From positions 1-39,155 of the IMG/VR virus record IMGVR_UViG_3300025012_000185: a stretch of DNA of 39,155 nucleotides. One strand, given 5' to 3'. A program made the position numbers and the translations under genes. A model generated the notes under the pieces. That model searched no databases and was not told the DNA's origin. It worked only from the letters and a program-made list of their open reading frames with translations. How positions within the stretch are numbered: position 1 is the first letter of the stretch; each line of letters starts with the position of its first letter. Source of the stretch: a virus. This document shows, one piece after another, positions 8,252-17,308 of this stretch.

Positions 8252-10150
8252 ATGCAAGTCGGGCACAACCGCAGGAGAGGTGATCCGGACTTTGGTGGTA
8301 GTGCGCTGGGGTATGGGAGTCTTGAGGACATTTGGGACTGGATCGAAACTAATTCCAAGGTCGGGAACGAGCTGACCCAGTGGAACGCCAGGAAGCGGAA
8401 GGAATACCAAGACTACCTCGACAAGTGGTACGAGGAGCATCCCAACGAGCCGCCTCCCGACCCCGGTAAGGATGTGGATCCCGGGATGGGACCCGGCGAG
8501 TATGACGACCCCGCGGAGAAGCCGTGGTCGTGGAAGGATGTGCTCAGTTGGATTGCTTCGACGGGGAAAGACGTGCTCCGTGGCGACTGGCTTGGCGCCG
8601 GGGAGCAGATCTGGGACGCTATTGCTGGCGCAGACATCGACTGGGATTCCATCGAACGGGCTCTCAAGGGCAAGGGCTTGACGCCCGAAGACATCGCGAA
8701 CGCCCGCGATCAGTTTGACCAGTACAGGAAAGACTCCGACGCTCGTTTCAAAAACCGTCGCGGGAACGAGCCTGGGTCTCCTGGCGAAGAAGAGACCGAT
8801 CCGAACAATCCCGGCGGTGGTGCGGGTGGTGTCGGGACACCTCGCGATGGCGGTGTTAGGCCGGATGGCGGCGGTGGTGGGAACTACGACTTCACCCCGA
8901 ACTGGGATCCGAGAGACCCGTCGACATGGCCGGCTCAGATGGGCAACACCGACTACGGGTGGGGCGATGCCGCGCAGCAGTACGGCCCGATGTTGAATCT
9001 CCCCGGAATGGGAGGGGGCGGCGGAAATCCTTTCATGAACGGAGGCGGCGACATGGGCGCTGGAGGGGGCAACTACGGCGGTGGCTACGACCAGGGGGGA
9101 GGCAACTATGCTGGAGGCGGTGGCAATATGGGCTGGGGTGGTGGTGGCGGCGGTAACGCTGGTCCTGATCCTTACTACGGAGTGCCGGGAGGAGGAGACC
9201 CGCGATACCAGCAAAGGCGACCCGACTTCCGAGGATCGCGAGACCTAGACCGGCTCGCCTACTCGTCGGAGAACCGGCCGAACGCGACCATCGATTTCGA
9301 ACGGAATCCGTTCTCGCAGCAGTATGGGTACGGCGGCCAGATGGTGAAGTACAACGAGATGCCGCAGTTCCAGGCGGCGTCCGCTCAGATCGACGAGCAG
9401 ACCGAGCAGGAGATCGCCCAGCAGGCCGAGGATTTCGGTGGTTCCGGGATGCGCTGGTCGAGCGCCCTTGCCGACGCGATGGGGAAGACCCGCCGAGGGG
9501 CAGCCGCGGACAAGAACAAGCTCATGCTCGACATGGACCGGGAAGAGTCTCAGAAGGCGTGGGAACGGCAGATGCAGGAAGCCGGCCAGATGCGCGAAGA
9601 CTACATGGGCCAGACCGGACTCGACTGGGACGTGGCGAGAACGAAGGGCCAGCTCCAGAATCAGATGGGGAACCAGACGTTCCAGAACGTCATGGGTCTC
9701 GACGCCCAGCGCTTCGACCAGAATCGCTACTTCCAGGACAGGGACTACCGGGAGTATGTCGACCAGTATGGTCGCCAGAACGACATGGAACAGCGGTCGT
9801 ATGGGCGCTGGCTCACGAACGACCAGAACGAATTCCAGCGTCAACAGGAAGCGGCGATGCTGGCGATGCAGCTCGGAGGGCAGGAGAATCAGTACGGTCG
9901 CGACCTCTTCCAGGATCTTTGGGGGATGGGGAGGGATGAGCGTGGGATGGAGAACGCGGACAACGAGGCGCTCTATCGGGAATGGCTGCGGGCTCAGGGC
10001 GGATGGGATCAGGAGATCGGTGGTTTCACCGGCGGAGGGGCGGGTGGCCCACAGTTCAAGGCGCCGGGTGGGAAGTGGTGGGAAGATCCGAGGATTTGGG
10101 AGGCGATTGGTGGGGTCGTCGGTGGATACTTCGGAGACGAGGGAGAGTAG
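8252..10150 (+). CDS. large Gly/Gln-rich protein, putative internal virion (ejection) protein
   Basis: A 632-residue protein in three parts. Residues 1-170 are soluble and helical (LEDIWDWIETNSKVGNELTQ, WSWKDVLSWIASTGKDVLRG). Residues 170-330 are a Gly/Asn/Pro low-complexity stretch. Residues 370-600 are a long Gln/Asp/Arg-rich helical region (QMQEAGQMREDYMGQTGLDW, FDQNRYFQDRDYREYVDQYG) likely to form extended helices. It contains GGNPFMNGG and DFERNPFSQQYG, the N-P-F motif of the smaller upstream genes. Position directly before two further large proteins and after the tail genes fits the ejection-protein block of podoviruses. No enzyme motif is seen, so the role is inferred from context. Confidence 0.6.
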   Translation: MQVGHNRRRGDPDFGGSALGYGSLEDIWDWIETNSKVGNELTQWNARKRKEYQDYLDKWYEEHPNEPPPDPGKDVDPGMGPGEYDDPAEKPWSWKDVLSWIASTGKDVLRGDWLGAGEQIWDAIAGADIDWDSIERALKGKGLTPEDIANARDQFDQYRKDSDARFKNRRGNEPGSPGEEETDPNNPGGGAGGVGTPRDGGVRPDGGGGGNYDFTPNWDPRDPSTWPAQMGNTDYGWGDAAQQYGPMLNLPGMGGGGGNPFMNGGGDMGAGGGNYGGGYDQGGGNYAGGGGNMGWGGGGGGNAGPDPYYGVPGGGDPRYQQRRPDFRGSRDLDRLAYSSENRPNATIDFERNPFSQQYGYGGQMVKYNEMPQFQAASAQIDEQTEQEIAQQAEDFGGSGMRWSSALADAMGKTRRGAAADKNKLMLDMDREESQKAWERQMQEAGQMREDYMGQTGLDWDVARTKGQLQNQMGNQTFQNVMGLDAQRFDQNRYFQDRDYREYVDQYGRQNDMEQRSYGRWLTNDQNEFQRQQEAAMLAMQLGGQENQYGRDLFQDLWGMGRDERGMENADNEALYREWLRAQGGWDQEIGGFTGGGAGGPQFKAPGGKWWEDPRIWEAIGGVVGGYFGDEGE

Positions 10151-10153
10151 CGC

Positions 10154-11068
10154 ATGGCTCTGAAACTCCTTGGAGGTTCTTCTCCTGGGCCAATCTGGCA
10201 GGACGAGAGCCCATTCGTCGGTGCGTTCTCGGCGCTCATGAGTGGGATGACGGCGGCGGAGGAGAAGCGCTGGCGGAGGAAGATCGAGAAAGAGCGTTTG
10301 GCGATGGAAAAGGAATCGCGTCAGGCGCTCAAAGAGCAGCGCGAGGCGCAGGCGGAGGATCGGAAGTTCCAGACCGCCGAACGCCAGCGGAAAGCGGAGG
10401 AAGAGGCGGGGCTCCAGAGAGGTATCGAGTTGTTCAACAGGGCCGAGGACCCAACCCAGATCGGCCCGACGGCAGGAACGTTCCAGAAGGCTCAGATGGG
10501 TCCCGGGATCGCTTCAAAACTCATGTTCCGCGATCAAAATCTGACCGGTCCTGAGATCGAAAATATCGAGTCTCGCTACGATCCGGCGGCACACGTCAAA
10601 CGACAGAGAGAGTCGGAGGCCAAGGCCAAGGCGGTTCGTGACGCCAAGCGCCAGGAGGCCGCAGACAAGAGCGCCGCGGGAGTGGCGGAGTACGGGCAGA
10701 AACGCCGGCTTGACGAAAGTCTGATTCGGAGTAGGCCCCTGAAGACGCCCCCCGAACTGACAAAGGCACTGGAATCACTCAACCAGCTGAAACTGCAACG
10801 AGTAAAAATTGCCGGGGCGAAACCGCCGGCTTCGGCGATGGGCGTTACTGACCCGGAAGTGAGCGCAGGCTGGATGCAGAAGTGGAACAACCAGAAGGAG
10901 ACGGCCCTGCGAACAGTGGATGCAGAGATCGCAAAGGCGGCCAAGCTGGTTGAGGCCCTCAGAGGAGGGTTGCCAGCCAACTACTCGGAGGAGACTCCGT
11001 CGGGGCCGCCGATAGAACCACCCGGCGAGTATGACGAAGAGTTGGCGAAGATCGACGCTGCTCTCTAA
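10154..11068 (+). CDS. coiled-coil protein, putative internal virion protein
   Basis: A 304-residue protein with GGGAGAG upstream of ATG 10,154. Residues 34-85 are a highly charged continuous helix (AAEEKRWRRKIEKERLAMEK, QALKEQREAQAEDRKFQTAE) predicted to be a coiled coil. A second helical region covers about 135-165 (KRQRESEAKAKAVRDAKRQE). The C-terminus is acidic and Pro-rich (EETPSGPPIEPPGEYDEELA). It lies between two large virion candidates. It could be an ejection or internal scaffold protein; this is inference from gene order and composition only. Confidence 0.58.
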   Translation: MALKLLGGSSPGPIWQDESPFVGAFSALMSGMTAAEEKRWRRKIEKERLAMEKESRQALKEQREAQAEDRKFQTAERQRKAEEEAGLQRGIELFNRAEDPTQIGPTAGTFQKAQMGPGIASKLMFRDQNLTGPEIENIESRYDPAAHVKRQRESEAKAKAVRDAKRQEAADKSAAGVAEYGQKRRLDESLIRSRPLKTPPELTKALESLNQLKLQRVKIAGAKPPASAMGVTDPEVSAGWMQKWNNQKETALRTVDAEIAKAAKLVEALRGGLPANYSEETPSGPPIEPPGEYDEELAKIDAAL

Positions 11069-11073
11069 AGATC

Positions 11074-14000
11074 ATGGCTGATCCGATTCTGCTCTTCCAG
11101 GAGTACAAGGCCACCAACGATCCGGAGGTGAAGCGTCGGCTTGCCGAGTGGATGCGGGCGAACAAGGGTACGGTCAGAGGCAAGGCGTTCGATGACCTTC
11201 TCGCTGGGATGGGGAAGGATCAGATCGGCAAGACCGAAGGGCCGACGCTGAAGAGCCGCATGACCGAGGGGGCTGGGCCAACGATGCCCACGGCGGAGTC
11301 GATGCGCGAGGGCACGAAGTCGGTTTTTGGACGGATGGCCGCCGACTATGCTCTGGAGCCATATGCGTCCGCCGCAAGTGGGCTAGGAGAGATGGCACAG
11401 CGGAGCACCCTCCCTCGCCAAGTCGGGAAGTTCCTTTCTCAGCAGGGAGACATCGCCAGGGAGCAGGCGGAGGCGATCCGAGGCGAACCACTTCCGGGGA
11501 TGGTCCCCGAACTTGCGTATCAGGCGGTCTCTGGCCTTGGGGCGATGCCGGCGATTCACGCGAAGTTCCAGCCGTTGACATCCGTCGCAACGAAGGCGTT
11601 GGGGAAGGGGCTGCCGGCTTCGATGGCTGGAGCGGGTGCCACGGAATACCTCTCTCACATAGCGGGTGGCCAGTCGGACGAAGATGCCGTTCTCGCAGGG
11701 GCTAAGGCCGCGTCCATGTTGGGACAGGTCGGGGCGGCGGCTCCACTCTCTCCCCTTCGCCGCGCGGGGACTGTCGCGCTGGGGCAAGGTGGAGAAACGT
11801 TGGCCACAGGTGGAAGCCTGGCCGAGGCCGCCGCTGCGGCCGGGATCGGGGCTGGGTTTACGGTTGATGGAGGGCAAGGGGGTTCCGGATTCAAGGACGC
11901 AATGAGGCCAGAGGCCGCGGAGAAGACGGCCCAGAAGGAGCGATTCGCTTCGCTGGAGAAGGAGCGGGTGCGCCAGCAGAAGGAGGCCGAGCAGGCCGCC
12001 AAGGAAGCGGAGGAGCAGCGGCAGGAGGCCGTCAAAGAGAGCTTGGTCGGCGATGTCGTCACGAAACTCCGTGGAGTCCCGCGGGAAGTCGATCCCCAGC
12101 AGGTGCAAACCGTTCTTGAGCAGCATGTCGCCAAGACGATGGGGGAGAACGGGCTTCCTGTGACCCCGGAGGCGGTTGGCGAGGTGCTCAGGCGGAGCAT
12201 CAAGGCCAAGGAAGATGCCGATGCCGTTGCCAACCACATCGAAGCTGAGCGGACCAAGGCCGAAGAGAAGGCCCGGAAAATCGCCGAGCGGGAGCAGAAG
12301 GCAGCCGAGAAGGAAGCCCAGAAGCAGCAGAAGCTCGCCGAGAAGATGGCTCCTGAGCCCCCGGACCCTGCTCAGGTGGCTGCGGAGAAGGGGCACAAGG
12401 TGGCCCAAGCGGCCAAGGCGAGCGTCCCGGCGAAGTCGAGGATCAAGAGCGCCACCCGTGGCAAGGGGACCAAGGTGGCGCAGCTTGGGGCGAGAGCCGC
12501 CAACGGGGACCCCGAAGCGGCTGCGACCTTGGCGAAGTCCACCGACCCAGAGATCCGGGCGGCGGTGGAAGAGGTGACGGCACCCCCCCCCCTCCCCGAA
12601 GGGATGGTCCCTCCCGTCGAAGCCCCCCCCGAAGGAGGGATGAATGCTCGACCAGTCGAAGCCGGCGCCGAGATATTGGCACGGATGACCGAGGGGGAAC
12701 TCGTAGACGCATACCAACGAGCGAAGGCCGCCGACGATGGCTTGTTGGTCGAGGTGTTCGGGGAGGATGGCGCGAAAGCCTACCGGGCGGCCAGGAGAAA
12801 ATCCGAGTCACCCTTCTCTGCTGCGGCCGATCCAGAGGTAAAGCGAGCCGACGCGCTAATCGTGGAAATGGAGAGTCGCCTTAGCGAAGACCAGTACAAC
12901 CGCTTTTTTGGGATTGGCCTTCGCGATGCCGACAATGTCGAAGTCCTAAAGACATATGTCGACGCACACCGCAGTGTCGCCGTGGGCCGCACTGCGGCCG
13001 AGACTGGTGATGAATTGCGCTATCTGGTCACCCGCCTTGACCCGTCCGATCCGTGGTCTCCGGAGGCCGTGACGCTACGAGAGACGATGCGTGTTGCGGC
13101 AGAACAGGGACAGGATCCGAACCAAATCTGGCAGGCCGCCCTCAGGGGATCGGCCGCGCGGTTCGGGGAAGACGCCGATTTCATGTTGCGGCGGTTCATG
13201 CGAGGTGAGAATGCTCGACCAGTCGAAGCCGATAGCGGTAGCCCACCGGGTGGCCCAAATGCAGTTGGCGGCCCTCGCCCTGGGGGTCCCCTTGGAGAGC
13301 CTGGACCCGGAGTCGGCCCAGGCGGCAGAGGCATGGGGCCTGAAGCCACCGTCGCAGGTGCTCTCCCCGAAGCAGCTCGCCCGCCGGGTGTCGAAGGTCC
13401 GCCGCAAGTTGGGCCAGAACCCCGAGGCGTACCTGAACTACCTGAAGCGCTACGGGAACAGCCCCTCCCCGACATCCCGAAAGGGGTCGGCGCAGCGGCC
13501 AAGGCGGTAGGCGCCGAAGATGCGGCCAGGATCAACAAGCATATCGACCCCGAGGGCTTGCTCAACCCAACGAAAAAAGGGATCCCTTCCCAGCAAAAGG
13601 CCGAGAACTACGCAACCATGATTCGTGCCGTCTGGAACAAACCGGAGGCCCGGGACCTGGAGATCCGCGCGACCGCCGAGACCGACTACGTTCCGCGGTT
13701 GTACCGCAAGAGCGACGGCAAGCTCCTCTCGAAAGCGGAAGAAAACGCCATCTGGGAGGCGGGCGATCCAGAGGCGCCGAGCCCGAGCCGGCCGGTTCCG
13801 GACAACCGGAAGACCATCATGAACCAGTGGGTTGTCCCGCTGACGCGGAAGCTCATGAGGCTGTCGATGCCGGATGGTGTCCGACAACATCTTCGAGACT
13901 TCGTCGCGAGCTACGAAGCGCAGACGGGAGAAGCGCAGTCGTATCTCAAGCAGTTGCTGAAGGACCGGGCCGAGGATATGGGGTTCAAGAAGGGGGACAT

Positions 14001-16482
14001 CGTCGAGATGGTGACGGCGCTGGCCCCGCCGAACATGCCCGTCTGGAAGAACCATCTCATCATCAACGTTCTCGATCAGGCAAAAGCCGGGAAGACCCTC
14101 GACGAGGCTCTTCGGAACGTTCACGATCCCAAGAGTGAATACTACGACCCGCGCATAACCCGCGACGCCGAAGTCGAGTTCCGTTCCATGGAGAACACGA
14201 ACAAGCTCATCGAAACGGTGAGAGAACAAGCGTACATGCAGGACGCCGGGTATGACGCGATCGGATTGGTGACGCATCCCGATTGGCATCCTGGCAATCC
14301 CGAGGGGGCGTTCTACCTGCCATCCCTGCGTTCTCAGGAGCGTACGCCGAGTGCGTTTTCCAAGATCATGGCGTCCGTCCTGCGGAAAACTGGTGGTGGA
14401 GGGATCCCGACGAAAGCCGAGCAGGCGCACCAGAAGCAGCGGGAAGACGACATGCACGTTGTCCCGTACAAGTCACCTGGAGTAGAGGGTGGTTCACCTG
14501 GACCCGAGGGGATAGCGAAGAGAACTTTCCTCCGGAAGGCAGACGCCGATGCGTTCAGGGCGCAACTCAAGGCGAAGGGGGTCGACTCCGGCTACATCCC
14601 CCCGCGCCCGTTCCCTGTCCGCATGGCGGAGATGACGCTCAGGGAGCGCCCCGCCGAATGGCTGGCTCGCGGGTTCATCGAAAGCGAGGGGCTTCGGACC
14701 AAGGCTGTCGTGCTCACGGCGTTCGCAAAGGCGGCCAAGGAAGACTACACGGTTGCGAGAGACCGGGTTCTCGGCGACATGGCCGGCGAAGATCCGATGA
14801 TTGCCGAACCGGCGACCGCGGGCCTGTGGAAAAGCAAGTATGTCCCTGTCAAGGAAGCGATCCCGATGGCGGAGGGACTCTGGGATACGAACATCGACAT
14901 GAAGGAGCTGTCCCGGCACCTGATCCGGAAGGACCTCGCCGAGACGCTTCAGGGGGCATGGTCCCCGAAATCGCCGTTCGAGTCGTTCGTCAACATGGGG
15001 GGGGTCGAAGGATTCCTGAAGAAGGGTGTCACGGCGTGGTATTTGCCGCGCCACCCGAAGCAGGTGCTCGTAGAGAACGCGCTCCAGACGTTCGGGGACG
15101 GTGGTTTCCCGATGCTCTATGCGTACCAGAAGGAAGTCCCTGGCCTGTCATACGCACTGGTGCAGACGATGAAGGGCAAGGTCCCCAACGGGAAGAGCCT
15201 CGGAGCGCAGATGCTCCGGGCGCTGCACCTACGCGATGCTGGCGGGAAATGGACTGACGGAAAAGCCACCTTCCCGAAGGGGCAGAAGTGGCTGGAGGCA
15301 GGGATCGACGAGCAGATCGTCAAACTGCTTCTCATCGCGGAGGATGCCGGGTTCCACCGTTCGACGTTTGTCGGGGCGCAGCTTGGCGGGACGAAGCGTA
15401 TCCATGGTGGCGCTGGCGGCGGGCGGCTTGGGGAAATCGGCGGGTTCGAGCGGACGTTTGTGGACGCAGCCAAAGAGAAGGTCGGTCGCCTCCCCGGGGC
15501 TGAGAAAGTCTTCGATCTCGCCAGCAACCTGGAGTTGGCTTACCACGCGGAAGACTTCTTCGCGAAAGTGCATGCGCTGAAGTACCACATGGAGCATGGG
15601 GTGTCCGAAGCGGAGGCTATCGCGCGGGCGAAAGAATTCTACATGGATTTTGCCGACATTCCGGACGGGGCGAGGAGCGGTGTGGCGAAGATGGTGCCGT
15701 TCCTGCCGTCGTTGTACTACAACTGGCAGCGGATCTTTGCCGCGCATACGTGGCATTTTGGGAAAAAGCACCAGCAGCAGTTTCAGATCCGCATGGGGCT
15801 GCTCGCCGCCGGGGCGCTGGGGATCCCGGCAGCGATGCGGCAGGCGTTCTTCTCGGACGAGGAGAAGCGAAAGCTCGGGCGCTTCAAGCCTGGCTGGTTC
15901 GAAGTCCCGATCCCGATCCCCGGCTCGGACGGAAAGTATCTGACCTTCGACCTTGGGAAGTTCATCCCAATGTCGGAGTTGTCGAACCTGTTCCAGAAAC
16001 CGCGAGGCGGTTGGGTCGATCTTCCGAAACAGACCGCACGGAACCTGACGCCGATGTGGACGCAGTTCCCGCAGGCGCTGTTCACGGGCAAGGATCGATG
16101 GGGCTCTGATCTGTACTCCCCGGAAACGGCCGGGATGACGAAGGCGCAAATCCTCGCGAAGGAAGCCGCGAAGAACTACCTGCCGGCGATGCTGGGGTCG
16201 TACACGCTGGGGGCTTACGACAACGCGGTCAAGGACGCGAAGCTCCGGAAGCCATGGGCGGCGCAGTTGGCCCCGATACTCCCGAGTCGCGTGGTGAGCA
16301 AAGAGGTCCATCCCAAGATGGAGAAGAGTCTTCGAAAGCGCGAGATCCGGGGGAGTCAGGCGGCCAAGGGCCGCGCAAGAACAGAGGCCGCCAAGGAGCG
16401 ACAGGACCGGGAGACGCGAGCGCTACAGAAGGCGTACTACCGTTACCTTTCCGGACGTGACGACGAGGAAGAGGAGGAGTGA
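11074..16482 (+). CDS. giant (1802-residue) internal virion / polyvalent-type protein
   Basis: The largest gene of the window. The N-terminal 280 residues are helical with small-residue-rich stretches (SASGLGEMAQRSTL, GAGATEYLSHIAGG). About residues 285-450 are a long Lys/Glu/Gln coiled coil, then a poly-Pro linker encoded by C10 and C8 runs. Residues 530-710 are a compact helical domain (LARMTEGELVDAYQRAKAAD, DQYNRFFGIGLRDADNVEVL). A Pro/Gly-rich linker spans about 713-808, overprinted by another frame. The large C-terminal region includes VAKMVPFLPSLYYNWQRIFA, a pattern I associate with phage ejection or polyvalent proteins, and ends in an acidic DDEEEEE tail. Size, location at the end of the virion block and the helical character fit a T7 gp16-like ejected protein. 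No transglycosylase motif was found. The stop overlaps the next ATG. Confidence 0.68.
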   Translation: MADPILLFQEYKATNDPEVKRRLAEWMRANKGTVRGKAFDDLLAGMGKDQIGKTEGPTLKSRMTEGAGPTMPTAESMREGTKSVFGRMAADYALEPYASAASGLGEMAQRSTLPRQVGKFLSQQGDIAREQAEAIRGEPLPGMVPELAYQAVSGLGAMPAIHAKFQPLTSVATKALGKGLPASMAGAGATEYLSHIAGGQSDEDAVLAGAKAASMLGQVGAAAPLSPLRRAGTVALGQGGETLATGGSLAEAAAAAGIGAGFTVDGGQGGSGFKDAMRPEAAEKTAQKERFASLEKERVRQQKEAEQAAKEAEEQRQEAVKESLVGDVVTKLRGVPREVDPQQVQTVLEQHVAKTMGENGLPVTPEAVGEVLRRSIKAKEDADAVANHIEAERTKAEEKARKIAEREQKAAEKEAQKQQKLAEKMAPEPPDPAQVAAEKGHKVAQAAKASVPAKSRIKSATRGKGTKVAQLGARAANGDPEAAATLAKSTDPEIRAAVEEVTAPPPLPEGMVPPVEAPPEGGMNARPVEAGAEILARMTEGELVDAYQRAKAADDGLLVEVFGEDGAKAYRAARRKSESPFSAAADPEVKRADALIVEMESRLSEDQYNRFFGIGLRDADNVEVLKTYVDAHRSVAVGRTAAETGDELRYLVTRLDPSDPWSPEAVTLRETMRVAAEQGQDPNQIWQAALRGSAARFGEDADFMLRRFMRGENARPVEADSGSPPGGPNAVGGPRPGGPLGEPGPGVGPGGRGMGPEATVAGALPEAARPPGVEGPPQVGPEPRGVPELPEALREQPLPDIPKGVGAAAKAVGAEDAARINKHIDPEGLLNPTKKGIPSQQKAENYATMIRAVWNKPEARDLEIRATAETDYVPRLYRKSDGKLLSKAEENAIWEAGDPEAPSPSRPVPDNRKTIMNQWVVPLTRKLMRLSMPDGVRQHLRDFVASYEAQTGEAQSYLKQLLKDRAEDMGFKKGDIVEMVTALAPPNMPVWKNHLIINVLDQAKAGKTLDEALRNVHDPKSEYYDPRITRDAEVEFRSMENTNKLIETVREQAYMQDAGYDAIGLVTHPDWHPGNPEGAFYLPSLRSQERTPSAFSKIMASVLRKTGGGGIPTKAEQAHQKQREDDMHVVPYKSPGVEGGSPGPEGIAKRTFLRKADADAFRAQLKAKGVDSGYIPPRPFPVRMAEMTLRERPAEWLARGFIESEGLRTKAVVLTAFAKAAKEDYTVARDRVLGDMAGEDPMIAEPATAGLWKSKYVPVKEAIPMAEGLWDTNIDMKELSRHLIRKDLAETLQGAWSPKSPFESFVNMGGVEGFLKKGVTAWYLPRHPKQVLVENALQTFGDGGFPMLYAYQKEVPGLSYALVQTMKGKVPNGKSLGAQMLRALHLRDAGGKWTDGKATFPKGQKWLEAGIDEQIVKLLLIAEDAGFHRSTFVGAQLGGTKRIHGGAGGGRLGEIGGFERTFVDAAKEKVGRLPGAEKVFDLASNLELAYHAEDFFAKVHALKYHMEHGVSEAEAIARAKEFYMDFADIPDGARSGVAKMVPFLPSLYYNWQRIFAAHTWHFGKKHQQQFQIRMGLLAAGALGIPAAMRQAFFSDEEKRKLGRFKPGWFEVPIPIPGSDGKYLTFDLGKFIPMSELSNLFQKPRGGWVDLPKQTARNLTPMWTQFPQALFTGKDRWGSDLYSPETAGMTKAQILAKEAAKNYLPAMLGSYTLGAYDNAVKDAKLRKPWAAQLAPILPSRVVSKEVHPKMEKSLRKREIRGSQAAKGRARTEAAKERQDRETRALQKAYYRYLSGRDDEEEEE
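12642..12664 (+). repeat. 23-bp direct repeat, copy 1
   Basis: The 23-base sequence beginning GAATGCTCGACCAG is found again, identically, at 13,209-13,231. Here it follows AGGAGG (12,633-12,638) at proper spacing from the +1-frame ATG at 12,644. That frame stops after 14 codons (TGA 12,686-12,688). In the main frame both copies encode NARPVEA. Confidence 0.85.
13209..13231 (+). repeat. 23-bp direct repeat, copy 2
   Basis: An identical copy of 12,642-12,664. Here the +1-frame ATG (13,211) opens a 99-codon nested reading frame. GAGGTG lies immediately upstream. Confidence 0.85.
13211..13510 (+). CDS. overprinted 99-residue ORF nested in the giant virion gene (+1 frame)
   Basis: In the +1 frame of the 1802-residue gene, ATG 13,211 to TAG 13,508-13,510 encodes a natural-looking helical basic protein: MLDQSKPIAVAHRVAQ, then LALGVPLESLDPES, SPKQLARRVSKVRRKLGQ and AYLNYLKRYGN. 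In this stretch the main frame encodes only Pro/Gly-rich low complexity (GGPRPGGPLGEPGPGVGPGG) with much lower G/C at third positions. The nested frame keeps the strongly G/C third positions of the rest of the genome. The ribosome site is weak (GAGGTG close to the ATG). A GTG at 13,205 in the same frame is another possible start. Either this is a true overlapping gene or the main frame is translated fortuitously through it. The function is unknown. Confidence 0.5.
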   Translation: MLDQSKPIAVAHRVAQMQLAALALGVPLESLDPESAQAAEAWGLKPPSQVLSPKQLARRVSKVRRKLGQNPEAYLNYLKRYGNSPSPTSRKGSAQRPRR

Positions 16483-16841
16483 TGGTTGGCGAGAACGGGT
16501 GGGAGAAGTGGGGAACGCTGGTGCTCTCGAAGCTCGACGAGCATTCCGCCGAGATGAAAGAAACCCGGCAGGATCTCGCTGAGATCAGAGAGACTCTTGC
16601 GGTAAACGGGATGAACGAACAGAACCACTCGAAGATGCTGGGCGACCGCGTCAGCCGTGTGGAACGGGCCGTCACCGACGTGACATCCCGTGTGCAGTCA
16701 ACCGAGATTCAGATCGACCGTGTCAAGGTCGGGACGGGTGCCGTGAAGACCGCCGTCGTGGCAACGGCTTCCATCGTCGGGACTCTGGCCGCCGCGTGGG
16801 CGTGGGTCGAGAGTCACCTTTCCATTAGTCGGCTGAAGTAG
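16482..16841 (+). CDS. coiled-coil plus C-terminal membrane helix protein (XhlA/holin-like)
   Basis: A 119-residue protein. The start is taken at ATG 16,482, overlapping the preceding stop (TGATG), with GAGGAGG in the preceding poly-Glu codons. Residues 15-85 form heptad-like helices (LDEHSAEMKETRQDLAEIRE, RVSRVERAVTDVTSRVQSTE). A single hydrophobic segment follows near the C-terminus (VVATASIVGTLAAAWAWV) with a short basic end. A soluble coiled coil followed by a C-terminal transmembrane helix is the layout of XhlA-type lysis-associated membrane proteins. It opens the lysis block, which supports a holin or holin-partner role, but this is not diagnostic. Confidence 0.62.
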   Translation: MVGENGWEKWGTLVLSKLDEHSAEMKETRQDLAEIRETLAVNGMNEQNHSKMLGDRVSRVERAVTDVTSRVQSTEIQIDRVKVGTGAVKTAVVATASIVGTLAAAWAWVESHLSISRLK

Positions 16842-16849
16842 GAGGGATC

Positions 16850-17308
16850 ATGGCGCAGCCAAACAAGAAGAGAAGGATCATAGCGCCGCCAAACAAGAAC
16901 GTTGGTGGGGCGACGGCGCAGGATGCCGTCCGAGAAGAGTTGGAAGCTGCCGGCGCCAGCTACGGGAAAGGTGCGACCAGCGCCATGTATGACCCGACGC
17001 ATGGCGGGGCGCAATCGGGAGGCCCCGAAGTCGGGGCGGCTGGGTTGGAAGAGGACATGGCGGATTACAAGGACCAGAGCCCCGATCTCCTCATCAACCT
17101 GAAGCTGAAGATCGATCACCTGACCAAGCAGATTCCGCGGACTCGCAGCATGGAGAAGAAGAAGGCTCTTCGGGCAGAGAGGAACCAACTGATGACCGAG
17201 ATCGAGAATGTTCGGATGGGCACCCGCGGGAAACCTCCGGCCGACTACAAGTACAAGACTTCCCCGTGGAAAGCTCGGGAGAAGTGGGAAGACTCGGATC
17301 TGCTCTGA
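16850..17308 (+). CDS. hypothetical protein in lysis block
   Basis: A 152-residue protein with a strong ribosome site (AGGAGGG) before ATG 16,850. The N-terminus is basic and unstructured (MAQPNKKRRIIAPPNKN). The middle is Gly/Ala-rich. The C-terminal half is a charged helix (LLINLKLKIDHLTKQI, MEKKKALRAERNQLMTEIEN) then KYKTSPWKAREKWEDSDLL. It overlaps the endolysin start by one base (TGATG). There is no signal peptide, membrane segment or enzyme motif. I do not recognise the family. Confidence 0.62.
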   Translation: MAQPNKKRRIIAPPNKNVGGATAQDAVREELEAAGASYGKGATSAMYDPTHGGAQSGGPEVGAAGLEEDMADYKDQSPDLLINLKLKIDHLTKQIPRTRSMEKKKALRAERNQLMTEIENVRMGTRGKPPADYKYKTSPWKAREKWEDSDLL

